DNA of 64,000 nucleotides, taken from contig MU270077.1 in the NCBI GenBank assembly GCA_021432635.1, positions 333,531 to 397,530 on the forward strand, in the 5' to 3' direction. Positions 32,682-44,675 of this stretch are shown piece after piece. The number at the start of each line of letters is the position of its first letter. The stretch's first letter is position 1. This stretch comes from Thozetella sp. PMI_491. Lineage: Eukaryota; Ascomycota; Sordariomycetes; Chaetosphaeriales; Chaetosphaeriaceae. The notes under the pieces are model-generated. The model ran no database searches. It saw nothing but the letters and a program-made list of their open reading frames with translations, and had not been told where the DNA came from. Position numbers and translations under genes: made by a program.

Positions 32682-34468
32682 TTAGAGCTTTGAGAGTCGC
32701 AACTGTTTGCGGTCCGAGCCCGAACCCTCGCCTCCTGCTTTCTTCTCGCTGTCCTTGGCTCCAAGACTCCTGCGGTAGGCCTCCACAGTCTGAACAATCC
32801 TCTTCAAACCTTCGTCGAGGTAGATCTTCTGGTGTGCAAACACAATGCGAAACCACCCCGGTACGTCGCTGCCGAACGCTGCACCGCTTGCAAGGAACAC
32901 CTTGTTCCTGAGCAAGGCTTTATTTAGGTCTCGCTCCAGCACCCACAGCTCGCTTTCGGGCGCCCCCGAGTCTCTGTTTACTCGAAGGGGAGCAAAGAGG
33001 TCGGCCCAGATGAAGAAGCCAGCATTACTCTCCTTTACGTACGGGATATGATGGCTCTCCAAGAATCGAATGGCTATATGGTAGTTTTCTGCTAGCCTGC
33101 TTTGATTGGTCTCGATAAACTGCTCGATGAAGGTGCTATCGGACAGGATCGCGGAAGCGACTCGGTCGGCGAGAGCGGATGGGCAAGATTGATAGGAGTT
33201 TGTCTCTAAGGCTTGCAGGAAGGGCTTGTTTGCCTGGCTGATGATGCACCCTAACCTGATCCCGTTTGAACCGAAGTCCTAGAATGATGTGAGCGCAGTC
33301 GTGGTACAGGGCCTAAATGAGGTTCCTCCTGAAGAGAAAGTCTAACCTTACTCATGCCCCAGAGAACGTGGACCAGGCTGGGATCGATAATACCGTCGGT
33401 TTCGAGTGATAAAATCGACGTAAATCCCGGGGCATTGGGGAAATCCTCGTTTTTCCAAACGGAGAGAGCGTAAATCTCGTCGCTGATCAAATGGATATTG
33501 TGCTTCTGGCAAAACCGCAGATACGCCTCTAGCACTTCTGTCGTGTAGCAGCGGCCTGGTCATGGTGTCAGTTCGGATTCTATCATGAGATGTTTGGCAA
33601 CCACCGTGCAGCGTACCGAGCGGGTTGTGGGGGTTGCAGAGGATCAGTGCGCGGACTAGAATAGACCTGTCTCGCGCGTTGTTGAGAGCCTTCTCGTAGG
33701 CGTCGAGTGCTTCGATGCCGAAAGGATCAACACCATCGAACGACACCTCAACTAGCTGTGCCCTTCGTAGTTGGTTACGTGTTAGCAATGGGGACGAGAC
33801 AATAGAGCCACGAGGCCAGCGTTTCGAGGTTACATCTCTTACCCGGCTCTGGAACAGACATCCTCAGGAAAGCCGCCGTAGTACGGACGCCCTAGCAAGA
33901 TACCATCACCCGGGTCGCACAGGGCGAAGGTGCAGGCCTCGATGGCAGGACCGACTCCAGAGGTGATGGCGACATACTCCTTGAGCACCGGGCGGACAGG
34001 GTTGAAGTAGCGGTTCATGAACTTTGCAACCAGCCCCCGCAGATGATGACTTCCGGAAAAGCCGTCGCCGTACGTCAACGAGTGGCTGTTAATATTGAAC
34101 TGGGTACGAGAATATTAGACAAATTTTGGTGTCCCTCCGCATTTCGGAGCTCCCCGCAGAACCGCCATCCGTAGCTCGGCGGGCGGCGACACTGCTGAGA
34201 TACGGGGAGAGGAGGGGCAGCGCTCACCGACTTGGTCATGTAGTCCACGAGCTCCGCGTGCATCAAAGTCTGGGAGACATGGAAGTTAGCTGGTGATATC
34301 CTTATGAGAGGTTTCACGTACATTTTCAGCAACCCCTAGGCTGAGGTAGCCTCCGGGGTTGGACTGAGGCTCCCACAGATCGCACACCACATCTAGCATA
34401 GGCGGCTTGCAAGACGGGTCAGAATAGCCTCTGCCACGAACAGACAGGTTGTCGACGTTGTCGGCCAT
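32682..34468 (-). CDS. Class I/II aminotransferase (ACC-synthase-like), 6 exons
   Basis: Exons 34468-34322, 34269-34228, 34099-33843, 33762-33617, 33555-33347 and 33278-32682 give 465 aa. The fold I PLP signature is complete: LTYGDGFSGSHHLR near the N-terminus, ITSGVGPAIEACTFAL, LCNPHNPLGRCY, HLISDEIYAL with the PLP-binding Asp and Tyr, and Lys267 in WGMSKDFGSNGIRLG (the exon 5/6 junction falls right after Lys267). FIWADLF and WFRIVFA with the carboxylate-binding Arg follow. Fungal members often sit in secondary metabolism, where they act as aminotransferases or C-S lyases; true ethylene-precursor synthesis cannot be assumed. Confidence 0.9.
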
Positions 34469-35931
34469 GATCGCAAGAGCTGGCAATGTCTCCTAGACGG
34501 CGGGTGGTGTGTGAGCGGGTAAAGGGTTTGTAGCAGTCGGGCGCGCGAATGGGAGGGGCGCGCCCTATGCATGATCGGGTACCAAGATAAAGTCCATTCT
34601 CGGCATGTGGAGACCACAACGTCACTGATCAACGCATTGCTCTTGGGAGAAGAATGGCAAGCGTTGCGATGGCCAACCAAAGCCCCTCGAAGTCGCATTT
34701 ATTCACTCTTCCCCAAGCACCTGAATAGCTTATCCCGAGAACGGGACCCTCAGGGATAAATTGTAACGGCAATCCAAGTCTGCAATTGGCTTGGTCCGCT
34801 GGTATAACTGTACCATCGTGACGTATAACTCTCTGATCTGCAGTAGGCTGGTTATAAAGGGTATGAGGTATGTACCCCTTTGGGACATCAGATCTGACTG
34901 GCTATCAGGAGTACGGCCGTCGCAGAGATTCCAGACATTGGTGTCTGCACGGATACTGCGTAAAATACACGGTCGCCGAGAGTAAGTCCGGATAAGTAAT
35001 TTACCTTATGCGGGCTCCCAGGATAAATACTAGAATCTAGCCAAGACATGTGCTGCATTTCTTCTATTTTCTGTAAGTCGTAACTTACAATGCGCCTCGG
35101 CTCATCCAACTTTCCGAACCAAGGGTGGAAGCGGCGTCTCGCTCTCGCGCCTATCTGCAGGGCCTAGCTAGGCCTCGCGCCTCGCGGTTGCAGTCAAAAG
35201 ACCGATTCAACTATTACCTACCAACCAGCCAACCAACCAACCAACCAACAAATGCATAGATAAACCGGCCAACCCGAAGCCGTACCTGCCCTTTCTTCAT
35301 GCCGGAAACAATGTACGACCAGCCCCTTCATTCGATGCTGAGCCTTCCACCCCGCAGCATCGGTGGTGCCGGGCTTTGACATCCACTGCAGCAGACGGCA
35401 GAGTCTGTTGCGGAAGTGTGAACCCTCTATAATGTGAGCCGGGGGCCCGGACTGACGGGGCTCCGCTCTCCGACCCATTGTCGTGACGAGTTGGTATCGA
35501 TCGCAAATGTTATGGCTCATCTTCGCCTCTAGCAGCCGCCTCGGTAGCTCCGTAGCCAGCCAAGCACCGGCCTGTCCGCCATTATTGCCCTGCCTAAGAC
35601 ACACCACCGCGACGAAGTGAGGCAGCGTTCCAGCCATCAATGAGAATGACGCAACGTCGGGTTTCCGGGCATTCGAGCCCCGTGCTGGTGAAAGTCACTG
35701 GTAGGTCCGCCAAGGTTTTATTGCAAGCAACTACAGTCCATTTCATTCTTAATGATTTAATGGCAAAACATCGTGGCGTAGAGCATGCTTTCTGGGTGCT
35801 GCTTTGGGGCGACCTCAGGTATATTCCAAAACAGCTGTTGACTCCCCAACATTGCTCAACGTCTACCTACGCCCCACGCGCATCTGAGCTACTTACTGGC
35901 GAAAAATAGTTTGACCTCGACTTTATAGCCA
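34469..35931. other. Intergenic
   Basis: 1.46 kb with no recognised gene. It contains a short (CCAA)n tract. Confidence 0.45.
35221..35251. repeat. (CCAA)n microsatellite
   Basis: About seven CCAA units with one CCAG interruption, in intergenic DNA. Confidence 0.9.
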
Positions 35932-36252
35932 ATGTGCAAGTTCGAGCGAATCAGTTACAGCTGTGGACACGTCGGAGCCCTTCGCCGGGTATACCGTTCC
36001 TGCGAGGCCAACCGACGATGGATTGAGGGTAGATGTCGATTTAACAGTCGCTTGCATCGTGTCGCGCTCATCAGAACTTTCCGAAGATGCCGATTCTGTG
36101 AAGAATTCCATGATTATATCAACTGCAACGACCTCAACACCAGCTGTGGTTATCGAACCACTGCTTCTGCTCTTAGCGAATACCCCATGCGTGGCTGGCT
36201 TTATGTAAGACCTGCATATGAAGCATCAAGCTCTACAAAACGGCAAGGCTGA
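35932..36252 (+). CDS. Small Cys-rich hypothetical protein
   Basis: A 106-codon ATG frame starting MCKFERISYSCGH, then Cys at about 24, 34, 53, 56, 65 and 72, including RCRFCEE. Many short fungal proteins begin MC...CGH with later Cys pairs that may bind zinc; this resembles that group but I cannot name a family. No signal peptide, no neighbour within 500 bp, and the C-terminal third looks less coding. It could be a real small gene, a fragment, or chance. Confidence 0.35.
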   Translation: MCKFERISYSCGHVGALRRVYRSCEANRRWIEGRCRFNSRLHRVALIRTFRRCRFCEEFHDYINCNDLNTSCGYRTTASALSEYPMRGWLYVRPAYEASSSTKRQG

Positions 36253-36765
36253 TGATCGCTCAAATACTATAGTAAAATGGATTTAGCACAAAAGACTCCC
36301 AGAGCTTAGAGAAAGCCAGTCGCGCTTCAAATATGCAAGAGGTATCCATCAGTCGGGTAGAAAGCTACGCTCTGGAGCGTAGAGAAGGGTCACGAGTTTT
36401 ACTTTTCGATTGTAGTTTTAATTGCGATTATTAGACGTGCTGGTAATAGATTTAAACGAGATATAGGTTGTGTACCTAGTGTGTTGTTCTACTTGTAGGT
36501 AGTCTTTGTTCAGAGGCTCAGAGGTCAAGTGTCGGGGCAAGTGATGAAAATACTACTGGCGAGCTGGGTGGAGTACTATCCAGAAGAGTTACACCGGCTA
36601 GTAATTATCCCGGATCTATAGAACTTGACATATTTCCTCTCCAAGTACCGCTTCCATCCGTCTCCATTATGGCAGTGACAAGAAAATTTTCAACAGCGCA
36701 GCATAGTTCGGGGACCTATAACTTAGTTAGAACTACTCGGGAACCGCTGCAGGTTCGTTGGGGAA
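36253..36765. other. Intergenic
   Basis: 513 bp downstream of the sedolisin; A/T-rich, nothing recognised. Confidence 0.45.
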
Positions 36766-39201
36766 TCAAACTAACCCTAAGCCCGTAACGGGATCCCAGC
36801 CGGGTGCTGCTGAGAACCCGGGGGTTCCACACCCTGGGTTTGAGCCAACCGTGATGTCGCTGAACACTTCAGGGTGTGCGTACTACAACCACGTTGTCAG
36901 CTTGCGGCGCGGATGGATAGTGGCCAGGAACGCTCTTACCAAAGTAGGATTGATGAAGCCTACAGGACTTTTATTAACAGCAAGCCGCTCCTCGTTGATG
37001 CGAGTGACGATCGAGGCCCAGATTGGTGCGGATAAAGAAGTACCGCCGATGAGGCCGAAAGACTGAGCGAACACGATGAGATAGTTGGCCCCAACAGCGG
37101 ATACGTCAGGATATCCACGCCCGCTGATATTGTATACGCCGCTGCCGGGGTTGGAGGACAGGTCGGTAGTGTTGGAGTAGCCTGGAAATGGTATCTCCAC
37201 CGTGTCGAAGTATCCTTGAACGGCGCTCGCTTGGTAGTCAGCCCTCGGAAAGACGTTAGAGAAGCCGCCCCCGGAGGGGAATTGCGTGGTTGCGACCTCG
37301 TTCCATTTGCACTTGGGCGCATTGGAGGTCGTATAAGCATCCAGCTCCGTCGAACCGACCGCCAGCACGTAAGGGCAGGTGGCAAGGAAGGACGGGTTGA
37401 AGATTGTGCTATCCTCGCCCTCGCACCCTGTCGGGTTGGGATCTCCCGGGAAGCTGGCCACCCCGTCGTCCCCAGAAGAAGTGACAATGGTGGTACCCTG
37501 CATAGCCAGCTTCATCGCCTCGCTGCACTGGCGCTGGACGTAATATGGCGGATAATCAGCCTCAGCCCCGCCATACGAGATGGAAATTACGTTAGTCGCT
37601 TCGTAAACGCCGCACATGGTGGTCCCCTGGTACCCATACGAGTCGGGATAAGAGGGATCAAGACATTCTTCAACCTTGCAGTCGCCTGTCTCACCAAAGG
37701 CGCTATAGGTACAATAGCTGCCGTCGATAGCGTCGAAGAAAGCTAATTGAATGGTTAGCCATCCTGATTCGCGGGTGCAGGTAGGCTAGGCGGGTTGGAC
37801 TACTTACTATTGTAGAATCCCTTGTAAGGCGAGTTTGCCTCAGTCTGGCTGCGCTCAATGTATTGATCATCGTTCTGGTACATTACAACTTTTTGGGGCC
37901 AGATTAGGGGCCAGACAGCCTGCACATCGAGAGCTGCTTCGGTCCCAAGCTGGTCCAGAGTCATACCAGCGCCGATTGCACCGTTGATGTTATCCTCTTT
38001 AGGATATGTGCCTCTCGGTATTTCCCTATAAAAGGCTGTTAACATCGGCGTATCTACTTTTTACACCGAACACACTTACGGGTAGACATTTGTCCAATAG
38101 GTATCAAGGTCCCTGGGCGAGTAGTGCTGGTTGAGGGCCGAAAAGATGCCCAATTCGTTGCCCTGCGTAGCCGTGGTGCCTTTCGGCAACCGGTATTGGT
38201 CTACTAGAATTAGCAAGCAGTCTCTTATGACTCCACATTGTCGACAGCATGAAGTCCACTTACTTCGAATGCAGACCGGGGTCACTATTTGGTCACACAT
38301 GCTGCTATTGTATTGCGTGTCCCCATCGGAACTCTGGCGTTGAAAGCTATCAGGCAGCAGCGTAAAGCCGGTATTGCTGGCCTTGACTCGCCTTTTGGAT
38401 GACTTAGAGCTGGGGGATCGCTCCTGATTGGAGCCGGGCTCCGGGTTGCGTGGCCGAAGGCGGATTCCCGGCGTTATGTAGTCGATGTGCTCCGTGATGT
38501 GGGATGGGATGTGATATTGATCACAAGCCACCTCTAAAGAGCCCGTCTCGATGTGCTCGAACACGAAGTAGTCGGCATACAGGATACCTTCAACCTCTTC
38601 AACTGAAGCATCAAACTGGACCCACTACACGCCAACCCAGCACCGGGGCCTTAAATCAGAGAGCGTCCTAGCTAGAGGGCGTACCAATGGGCCCGACATA
38701 CCTGCTTGTTTACAGAGTGGGAGAGACGATCCTTGGAGATGCCCCCCTCCACGAGCCAGTTCATTACCGACTCGACCTGAGACGAAGGCGGAGCGAAGAA
38801 TTCGATCACCTCTTCCGCACTCAGGTGCTTGCCATAGCTTGGCGAGTTGGGGTTGGAACTGTGGAATGTTAGTATAGAGAAAGACCCAAGGTGTGAACGG
38901 AAGGCAGGAGGATTTGCAGCCCTCATCAGGTATGCATGCAGACTTACATTTCCATCAGCTTTTCATGACCGTCTCGGAGGTTTCTCTGCCTCAGCCCTAC
39001 CCTCATGGGCAAGACAGTATCGCGAGGCGCCTTCTGTCTCTTGTCCCATTTGGAGACCCAATGGTCTGGTTGCCGCTCATGGAGAACATGAGTATCCGGC
39101 AGCTGGCGCTTTTGAAGGTGACCCTCCGCATTGGCCGAAGCGCCAAAGACGGCGGCAATGTGACCGCCGGCCAGCACGGCCGACAGATATCGGAACAGCA
39201 T
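36766..39201 (-). CDS. Sedolisin (S53, tripeptidyl-peptidase-like), 7 exons
   Basis: Exons 39201-38948, 38858-38702, 38624-38264, 38200-38080, 38025-37808, 37742-36940 and 36882-36766 give 676 aa. A signal peptide (to about residue 23) is followed by a prodomain with DHWVSKWDK, DTVLPMRVGL and SPSYGKHLS. The Ser-Glu-Asp set is Glu327 and Asp331 (GTEAALD), oxyanion Asp462 (TSSGDDG) and Ser606 (GGTSLSAP). The Ca site is coded by the last exon (SDIT...GWDPVTG). It should cleave peptides at acid pH outside the cell. Odd points: a 50-residue basic, Ser-rich linker (SSKSSKRRVKAS) between prodomain and catalytic domain, a plausible processing site, and a stop right after VTGLG, so the usual TPNF tail is missing. 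Confidence 0.92.
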
Positions 39202-40946
39202 GAGACAGAATCTCAAGTCGCAGTTCCTCCTAGGCAGAAGCTGAGACAGGGCACAGCGTCATCGACGGCCGGACGCTAGGCGATGCCACGAAACTCCAAG
39301 TATAAAGGTGGCAGACAATGGAGAACAAATCTGGCCGTCGTGTCGGGTGCTCTCTGCAACGGGCGGATTGGCTGTCGTTCCGGCCAAACCGCGGGGAGGC
39401 TCTCAGCTAAGGGATCATGTCCCTGTCGTACTGGATTCCGAATGGGCTCAGTGCATCGATGCTACTGATTGCCTTCCTCATTCGTGACAGTAAGCCCTGG
39501 GCCGTTATCGTTCGCTTCATGGCTCTCAGAGAACCTATAGCGCCGATCACCGGGGGCACTAATGCCCTGTATTAGGAAGGTTGGAGAGCCGGCGACGGCG
39601 GCCAAGGCTGCAGTTTCAGGTACAAACGGCGCAAGGGAACACGTCTGTGCGGGAAGAGGGCTTCGTCGAGCTGCGCTAGAAGCCGCCGCTATGTCGGATC
39701 CATGGTAGCATCCTGGGCAGCTCAAGAGCGAAACCGCGTGATTATACCGCAAACGAACATCGCAATGGCTAGTGGTGGCACGCCGAAATTAATTTACGCA
39801 ATGTAACCCTAGGGGCGAGATCTATGGTGATGGTGTATAAGAGAGTGAGCCCTGTGGCATCCCTTATCGTCGTAGCGTATGCAGCCACTCATTAGCGAGA
39901 CAGGTTTTCGGGTCGGAATGTCGGGCCCGCTGCCATCGTAAATGTGCCCTGTCCTCCCTTCTGAGGCGATTGCCTAAAGTATGTATGTACCAAGCAACCA
40001 AAAGTTTGGTCCAAAACTGCACAACAAGAAAGCACACCCTCTTTCATAATTCGCAGCATCGAGCAAATGATGAGTGCAGTAGCATAACACGAGCAAGCAA
40101 GTGAGCAGGTAGAATAACACCTACTGGAAACTGAGCCAGTCCAGCTCAAAAATATGCGAGAGGGAACTGCTCGGATATCCTGCCGAGCGGCGAGCCTAGT
40201 CGGTTTCGGTACAAGTGCCGCCTCGGAGAGAAGAACTTAAACGTGTGGGGGTCGCAACCCCAGGACGAGAATAGAAACGCGTCTTGGCGTCTTACCACGG
40301 ACGCGATGTGGTGGTAGCCCATCCACGTTGACAGGGACCCCGCGACCAGGCCAAAGCCAGGCCTATGACAACTTCCTCTTCCGGGCCGCGCAAGCCCTGG
40401 AGCTAGCCATCTTCACCACGGCCTTCCCATGCAGGTTGGGCACAAGAAGGCCTGCATGGCCCGTGGGCGACTATTGACGCCCTTGGAGGTGATCCCTTAC
40501 CACACTCGCATGCTCGCTAAAGCTACGGGAAATTGGCGGCAGATCGGTACCCTTTATTTACAGGCAGGATTACCGATTTCTATGCCGCCGCACCCAAATC
40601 AACCCCCCCTGACGACGTCACTTAATGCGGAAGGTGTGCCTACTGCATCGGATGCCTGCATGCTAACACCCATAACCTTCCGGGATGTGTTTGTCTCGGC
40701 CCTACCAGTGAGCTCTGACCTGGGTCGGAAATGTCGGCTAGCATTTTATAATAGCGATCTAATATCTCCGAGCGCAGCTCGGCTGGCAGCTTAGGAAGCC
40801 GCACGCGCAGAGCCAGCAAGCTGCTGAGTCGACCACAGGGGCAGTTGCATGTCAAGCCGGAGACCTCCTTGGTCTCGAGCTTTCGCAGTCTCAGCCCCAA
40901 GTCTAGGTCCAAGGTAGCTACAGCCTACGATCTGAGCGTCGTTGCA
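39202..40946. other. Divergent intergenic region
   Basis: 1.75 kb between the sedolisin and the pseudo-subtilase, read away from each other. A possible exon or relic lies at 40640-40912 (minus). The plus-strand stretch at about 40330-40470 also has coding-like composition but no recognised family. Confidence 0.4.
40640..40912 (-). pseudogene. Possible orphan exon or gene relic
   Basis: A minus-strand frame without an ATG codes a basic, leucine-rich segment: a CNCPCGR cluster, then LPKLPAELRSEILDRYYKML, which resembles an F-box-like LPxEL start. It is bounded by stops upstream and has no visible partner exons. It lies 35 bp from the next gene's start on the other strand. Either a relic or chance. 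Confidence 0.2.
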
Positions 40947-43900
40947 ATGCGTGCTGTCGGCCTCGCGCTCGCCTTCGCTCACGCAGCCAGCGCTCTTGCT
41001 GTGCAGAACCGCCCCGATGCCTTCGTGGCTTCGCCCGAGCTCTCGGGCAGGTCGGGCGGGTCGAAACGCTTCATCCTCGAGGTGGCACCGGTATGATGGA
41101 CCAGAATCGCGAAACCACTGATGAGTGCTAATGCGCATGGCAAAGGGTGCATCGTTGGGAGATCTCCTCGCCCAAGTCCGCTCAGTCGAGGGTACGACGG
41201 TTACCAAGATCTTTGACTCGCCGGTCTTCTCCGGGGTCAGTGTTGACGCCGCGGATGGGGACATCCACTCTCTCCAGTCGTTCACGGCGGCTGCAAATGT
41301 ATGGCCATCTAGGAGCGTCTCGCTCGGTGTAAGGGATCCCTTGGACTCCTACGCCGCGGCCATCGGTAGCCCCAACTACTCGGTCCACGGCATGACCGGG
41401 GCCGACAAGCTTCATGCGACAGGACTTTCGGGCAAGGGCGTCCAGATCGCCTTGATAGGCACCGGTGCGGACTACACGCATCCTGCCGTGAGCTCCCCGA
41501 TATACTTCTTCTACTAGGAGACCATCTGACTTAGAGCCAGCTTGGGGGGTGCTTTGGGCCGGGTTGCAAGATCGTTGGCGGCTATGACTTTGCCGGAGAT
41601 GGTTGTGAGTCATTAGGCTCCGCTCCACGTCGATTATCGTAGTCTCTTTACTGATTTCTGTAGGCTGGCCACTGATCGGCTGTCGAAAATCTACTGACGC
41701 GGATCCCATGGACACCAACGGCCGCGGAACCCAGGCAGCTGGTGTTCTTGTAGGCGCCGATGATGCATCTGGGTATGAGTCCTATCTATCGATTCAACAG
41801 GTTGATCCTTTACTTATTTCTCTAGTTTCTCCGGCGTTGCACCCGAGGCTACCGTCTATGTCTACAAAGTTGTCGCCTCAGATGTACGTTGCAATTCCGC
41901 CTGGCATCTCCCTTTGGTGGCCCCATCCCCAGTGCGGCTCAGTGTGGCGTGCTAACTATACCTTCCATTTCAGACTATTATTCACCCGCCAGGCTTCGGC
42001 GTCGTCGCGTCACCTGTAAGTTTGAGATTTAATACTTCTACTGCGTGGCGTTGGGTTCTTGCCATGCATCGATATTCGCAGGAGCTAATTCGAGCCTTGC
42101 CGTAGCCATCAACAGACGACGAGACGTTGATTGAAGCTTTCTTGAAGGCATATGATGACGGGGTGAGTCTTAAACCCATGCTTGCGGAACGCCACGCTCA
42201 CAGCGCTCCAGGCGGACATTATTAGCTGTGCCCCTATCAGCGTCAGTGGCTATGCCAACGACGCGCTCTCTACCGTCGCATCACGGCTTGTGGATGAGGG
42301 TGTTCTGGTGGCAATCGGTGTTGGCGAGTCGTCCAACTATGGCCCTTACTATTCTTACACCGGCACCTCGGGGAAGAAGGTGTTGGCCGTCACTTCTGTT
42401 CAGGCGGATGTCACTCCCCAGTCCGCCTTCCCGGCGGCGCTGCATCTCAATGGCGCCTCCAGCAATGTCCGAATCGGGTTTAACAGCTGGGGCTCCATTC
42501 CTATGCCCAGCACACTCGTGGACTTTCCAATTGTGCCTCTGACCATGAACACAGCTATCACCGACGATGCCTGTGGCCAAGTTAGCGGAGACTTCTCCAA
42601 CTCGATTCCTCTGGTGCGGCTGGGAGGTTGCGATGCTATCCTGAAGCAGGCGAATCTCGAGGCGGCTGGTGCTCAGTATATGATATTCTACCCGAACAGT
42701 ACAGTAGTGCAATACGAAGGTCTGAACTTCGATGGCACCGCGGCGTACGTCATCTCGCACACCTCTGGCGAGGGCATTGTCAACGCATATATAGCCGGCG
42801 GGACCGTCACTGGAGATTTCTCAGCCGATCCCAACACGTACAAAGTTGCAGGGCCGGTCACGGACGGCACGGGCGGCACCCCAGATACCGCCGGCAACTG
42901 GGGTCCGTTGAACGATCTCAGCATCAAGCCGGACGTTGCTGCACCAGGCTCGAACATCTGGGCGCCAACTCTTAACCATGATTGGTACTACACGCTGTAC
43001 GGCTCCGAGGTGGCTTCCGCATACATCGCCGGGATTGCAGCCTTATATATCGAACGGTTCGGTGGACGCAAGACCAACCCCAACTTCAACGCTACCGAGC
43101 TTGCCATGCGCATTATGTCTAGCGGATCGCCCCTCCCGTACTTTGACATGAGAACTTACACATTAACTTCGGACATTGCTCCAGTAGCGCAAGTGGGTTG
43201 CGGAATGGTTAATGCGACCAATGTGTTGAGCTATACCACCTCGCTCTCATTTGCCAAATTCGAGCTCAACGATACGCACCACTTCGAGCGATACCACAAG
43301 GTGGACATCACAAACAACGCCGATGTGGATGCGACATACACCTTTGGAGTGCTCCCTGGCGTGGGACTCGAAACTTGGCTCACGAGTGCCGATCGAATTG
43401 CGCGGCAAGACGAGTTAACGCCTATTGACCTCCAGCCCGACATCCATATGCCATCGGGGACGTTTAAGCTCTCGCCTGGTGAGACCAAAACAGCAGAGTG
43501 AGTGGACCCGCAGTTTGCTTGAACCCAGACCAGAATTGGTAACTGACTCCTCTTAGATTCGACTTTACGCAGCCAGATTACTCTGGAATTCTGCCTCTGT
43601 ACGGCGGCACCGTTCTTATCAACTCGAGTCTTGGAGAGTCGCTCTCGGTTCCATATCTCGGTATATCATACTCACATATCAAATTTAATCGTGCCAAGGT
43701 GTCTAACAGTGAGCACGACAGGCCTTGCAGCGAATCTGCACGACTCTTTCGAGGCTATATTTACCACTGGGTATCCTTACATCACGTCCGGGATGTATAA
43801 TGACAGAGGCAGCGACGGAGACTCGTACGTGACCTTCATATGTCAGACAAAAATCGAATAAGCTAACTTCTAGGATATAGCTGGTCTTTTGACCTTTCAT

Positions 43901-44413
43901 TTTCAGCACAGTCGTTCCCGAAGCTGAATGTCATGTTCAGATGGGGTACTGATGAGCTACGTTGGGATGTATGTGATGCTCCTGCTCCAATAATACCACA
44001 AATCCCAGAAGTCATCAAACTAAACCGCGGTACAGATCTTCGATTCTACCTACAGCGAATCGGAATGGGTTTACCCACCTATGGTAGGCCAGAACAAATA
44101 TGTCGGGAGCGCCACCTACTGGCACTTCTCCCAGTTCGCCTATTATTACGACCCGGATGCTATCCTGATTGCTTCGAACATCTCAGCCTTCCCACTCACC
44201 GGTGTTTCCCGTGGCTATGCTCTTAGCCCATTCATCCATACCAACACTCCTCCAGATGTACGGCAATGGTGGTGGCTCGGAAGCCTCGCCGACGGGACAG
44301 TCATTCCAGCCGGCAAGTATGTGATGCGAGTTGCTGCACTCCGCCCCTTTGGCGACCGTACGAGATCTAGTGACTGGGATGTGTGGACACAGTCATTTGC
44401 AGTTTCTCCATAG
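40947..44413 (+). CDS. Secreted pseudo-subtilase (S8, Vpr-like) with all catalytic residues replaced, 12 exons
   Basis: Exons 40947-41090, 41146-41487, 41541-41604, 41664-41772, 41826-41883, 41974-42015, 42106-42162, 42212-43497, 43557-43660, 43722-43824, 43881-43968 and 44036-44413 give 924 aa. A signal peptide (MRAVGLALAFAHAASALA), an I9-like prodomain, the S8 fold and Fn3-like C-terminal domains are all present, and conserved structural strings such as GGCFGPGCKIVGGYDF and FSGVAPEATVYVYKV align with active Vpr proteases. But Asp of DTG is Gly153 (IGTGADYTHPA), His of HGTH is Arg204 (NGRGTQAAG; the second His is Gln207), the oxyanion Asn is Glu311 (GVGESSNYGP), and Ser of GTSMA is Glu538 (GSEVASAYIAG). 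All introns are GT-AG and no stop interrupts the frame, so it looks like a maintained, non-peptidase protein. Confidence 0.88.
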
Positions 44414-44675
44414 ATGGAGGTAGGCAGGCGTGAAACAAGGTTTAGATCACCATTATAAGTCAAGACGCAGTCGCTAGCGCGTAAAATAGGGCAAATATGA
44501 CGTATTAGATTAATATCCCCGGCAGTGAAGATACCACGGATAACCACCCAGTATTTGATGATGCTTGGGAAGCAATGGAGTGGCGTCAAAGGAGTACCAA
44601 GTACAATGGGGAGCCTTGGCCCCGAATATATCGACAATCTGATCCAGGTGGCTAATTCCATAGTTTTCGGGAAAG

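Noticed and set aside
40429-40794. 121-codon plus frame
   Set aside because: No family resemblance; overlaps the minus-strand relic and the promoter.
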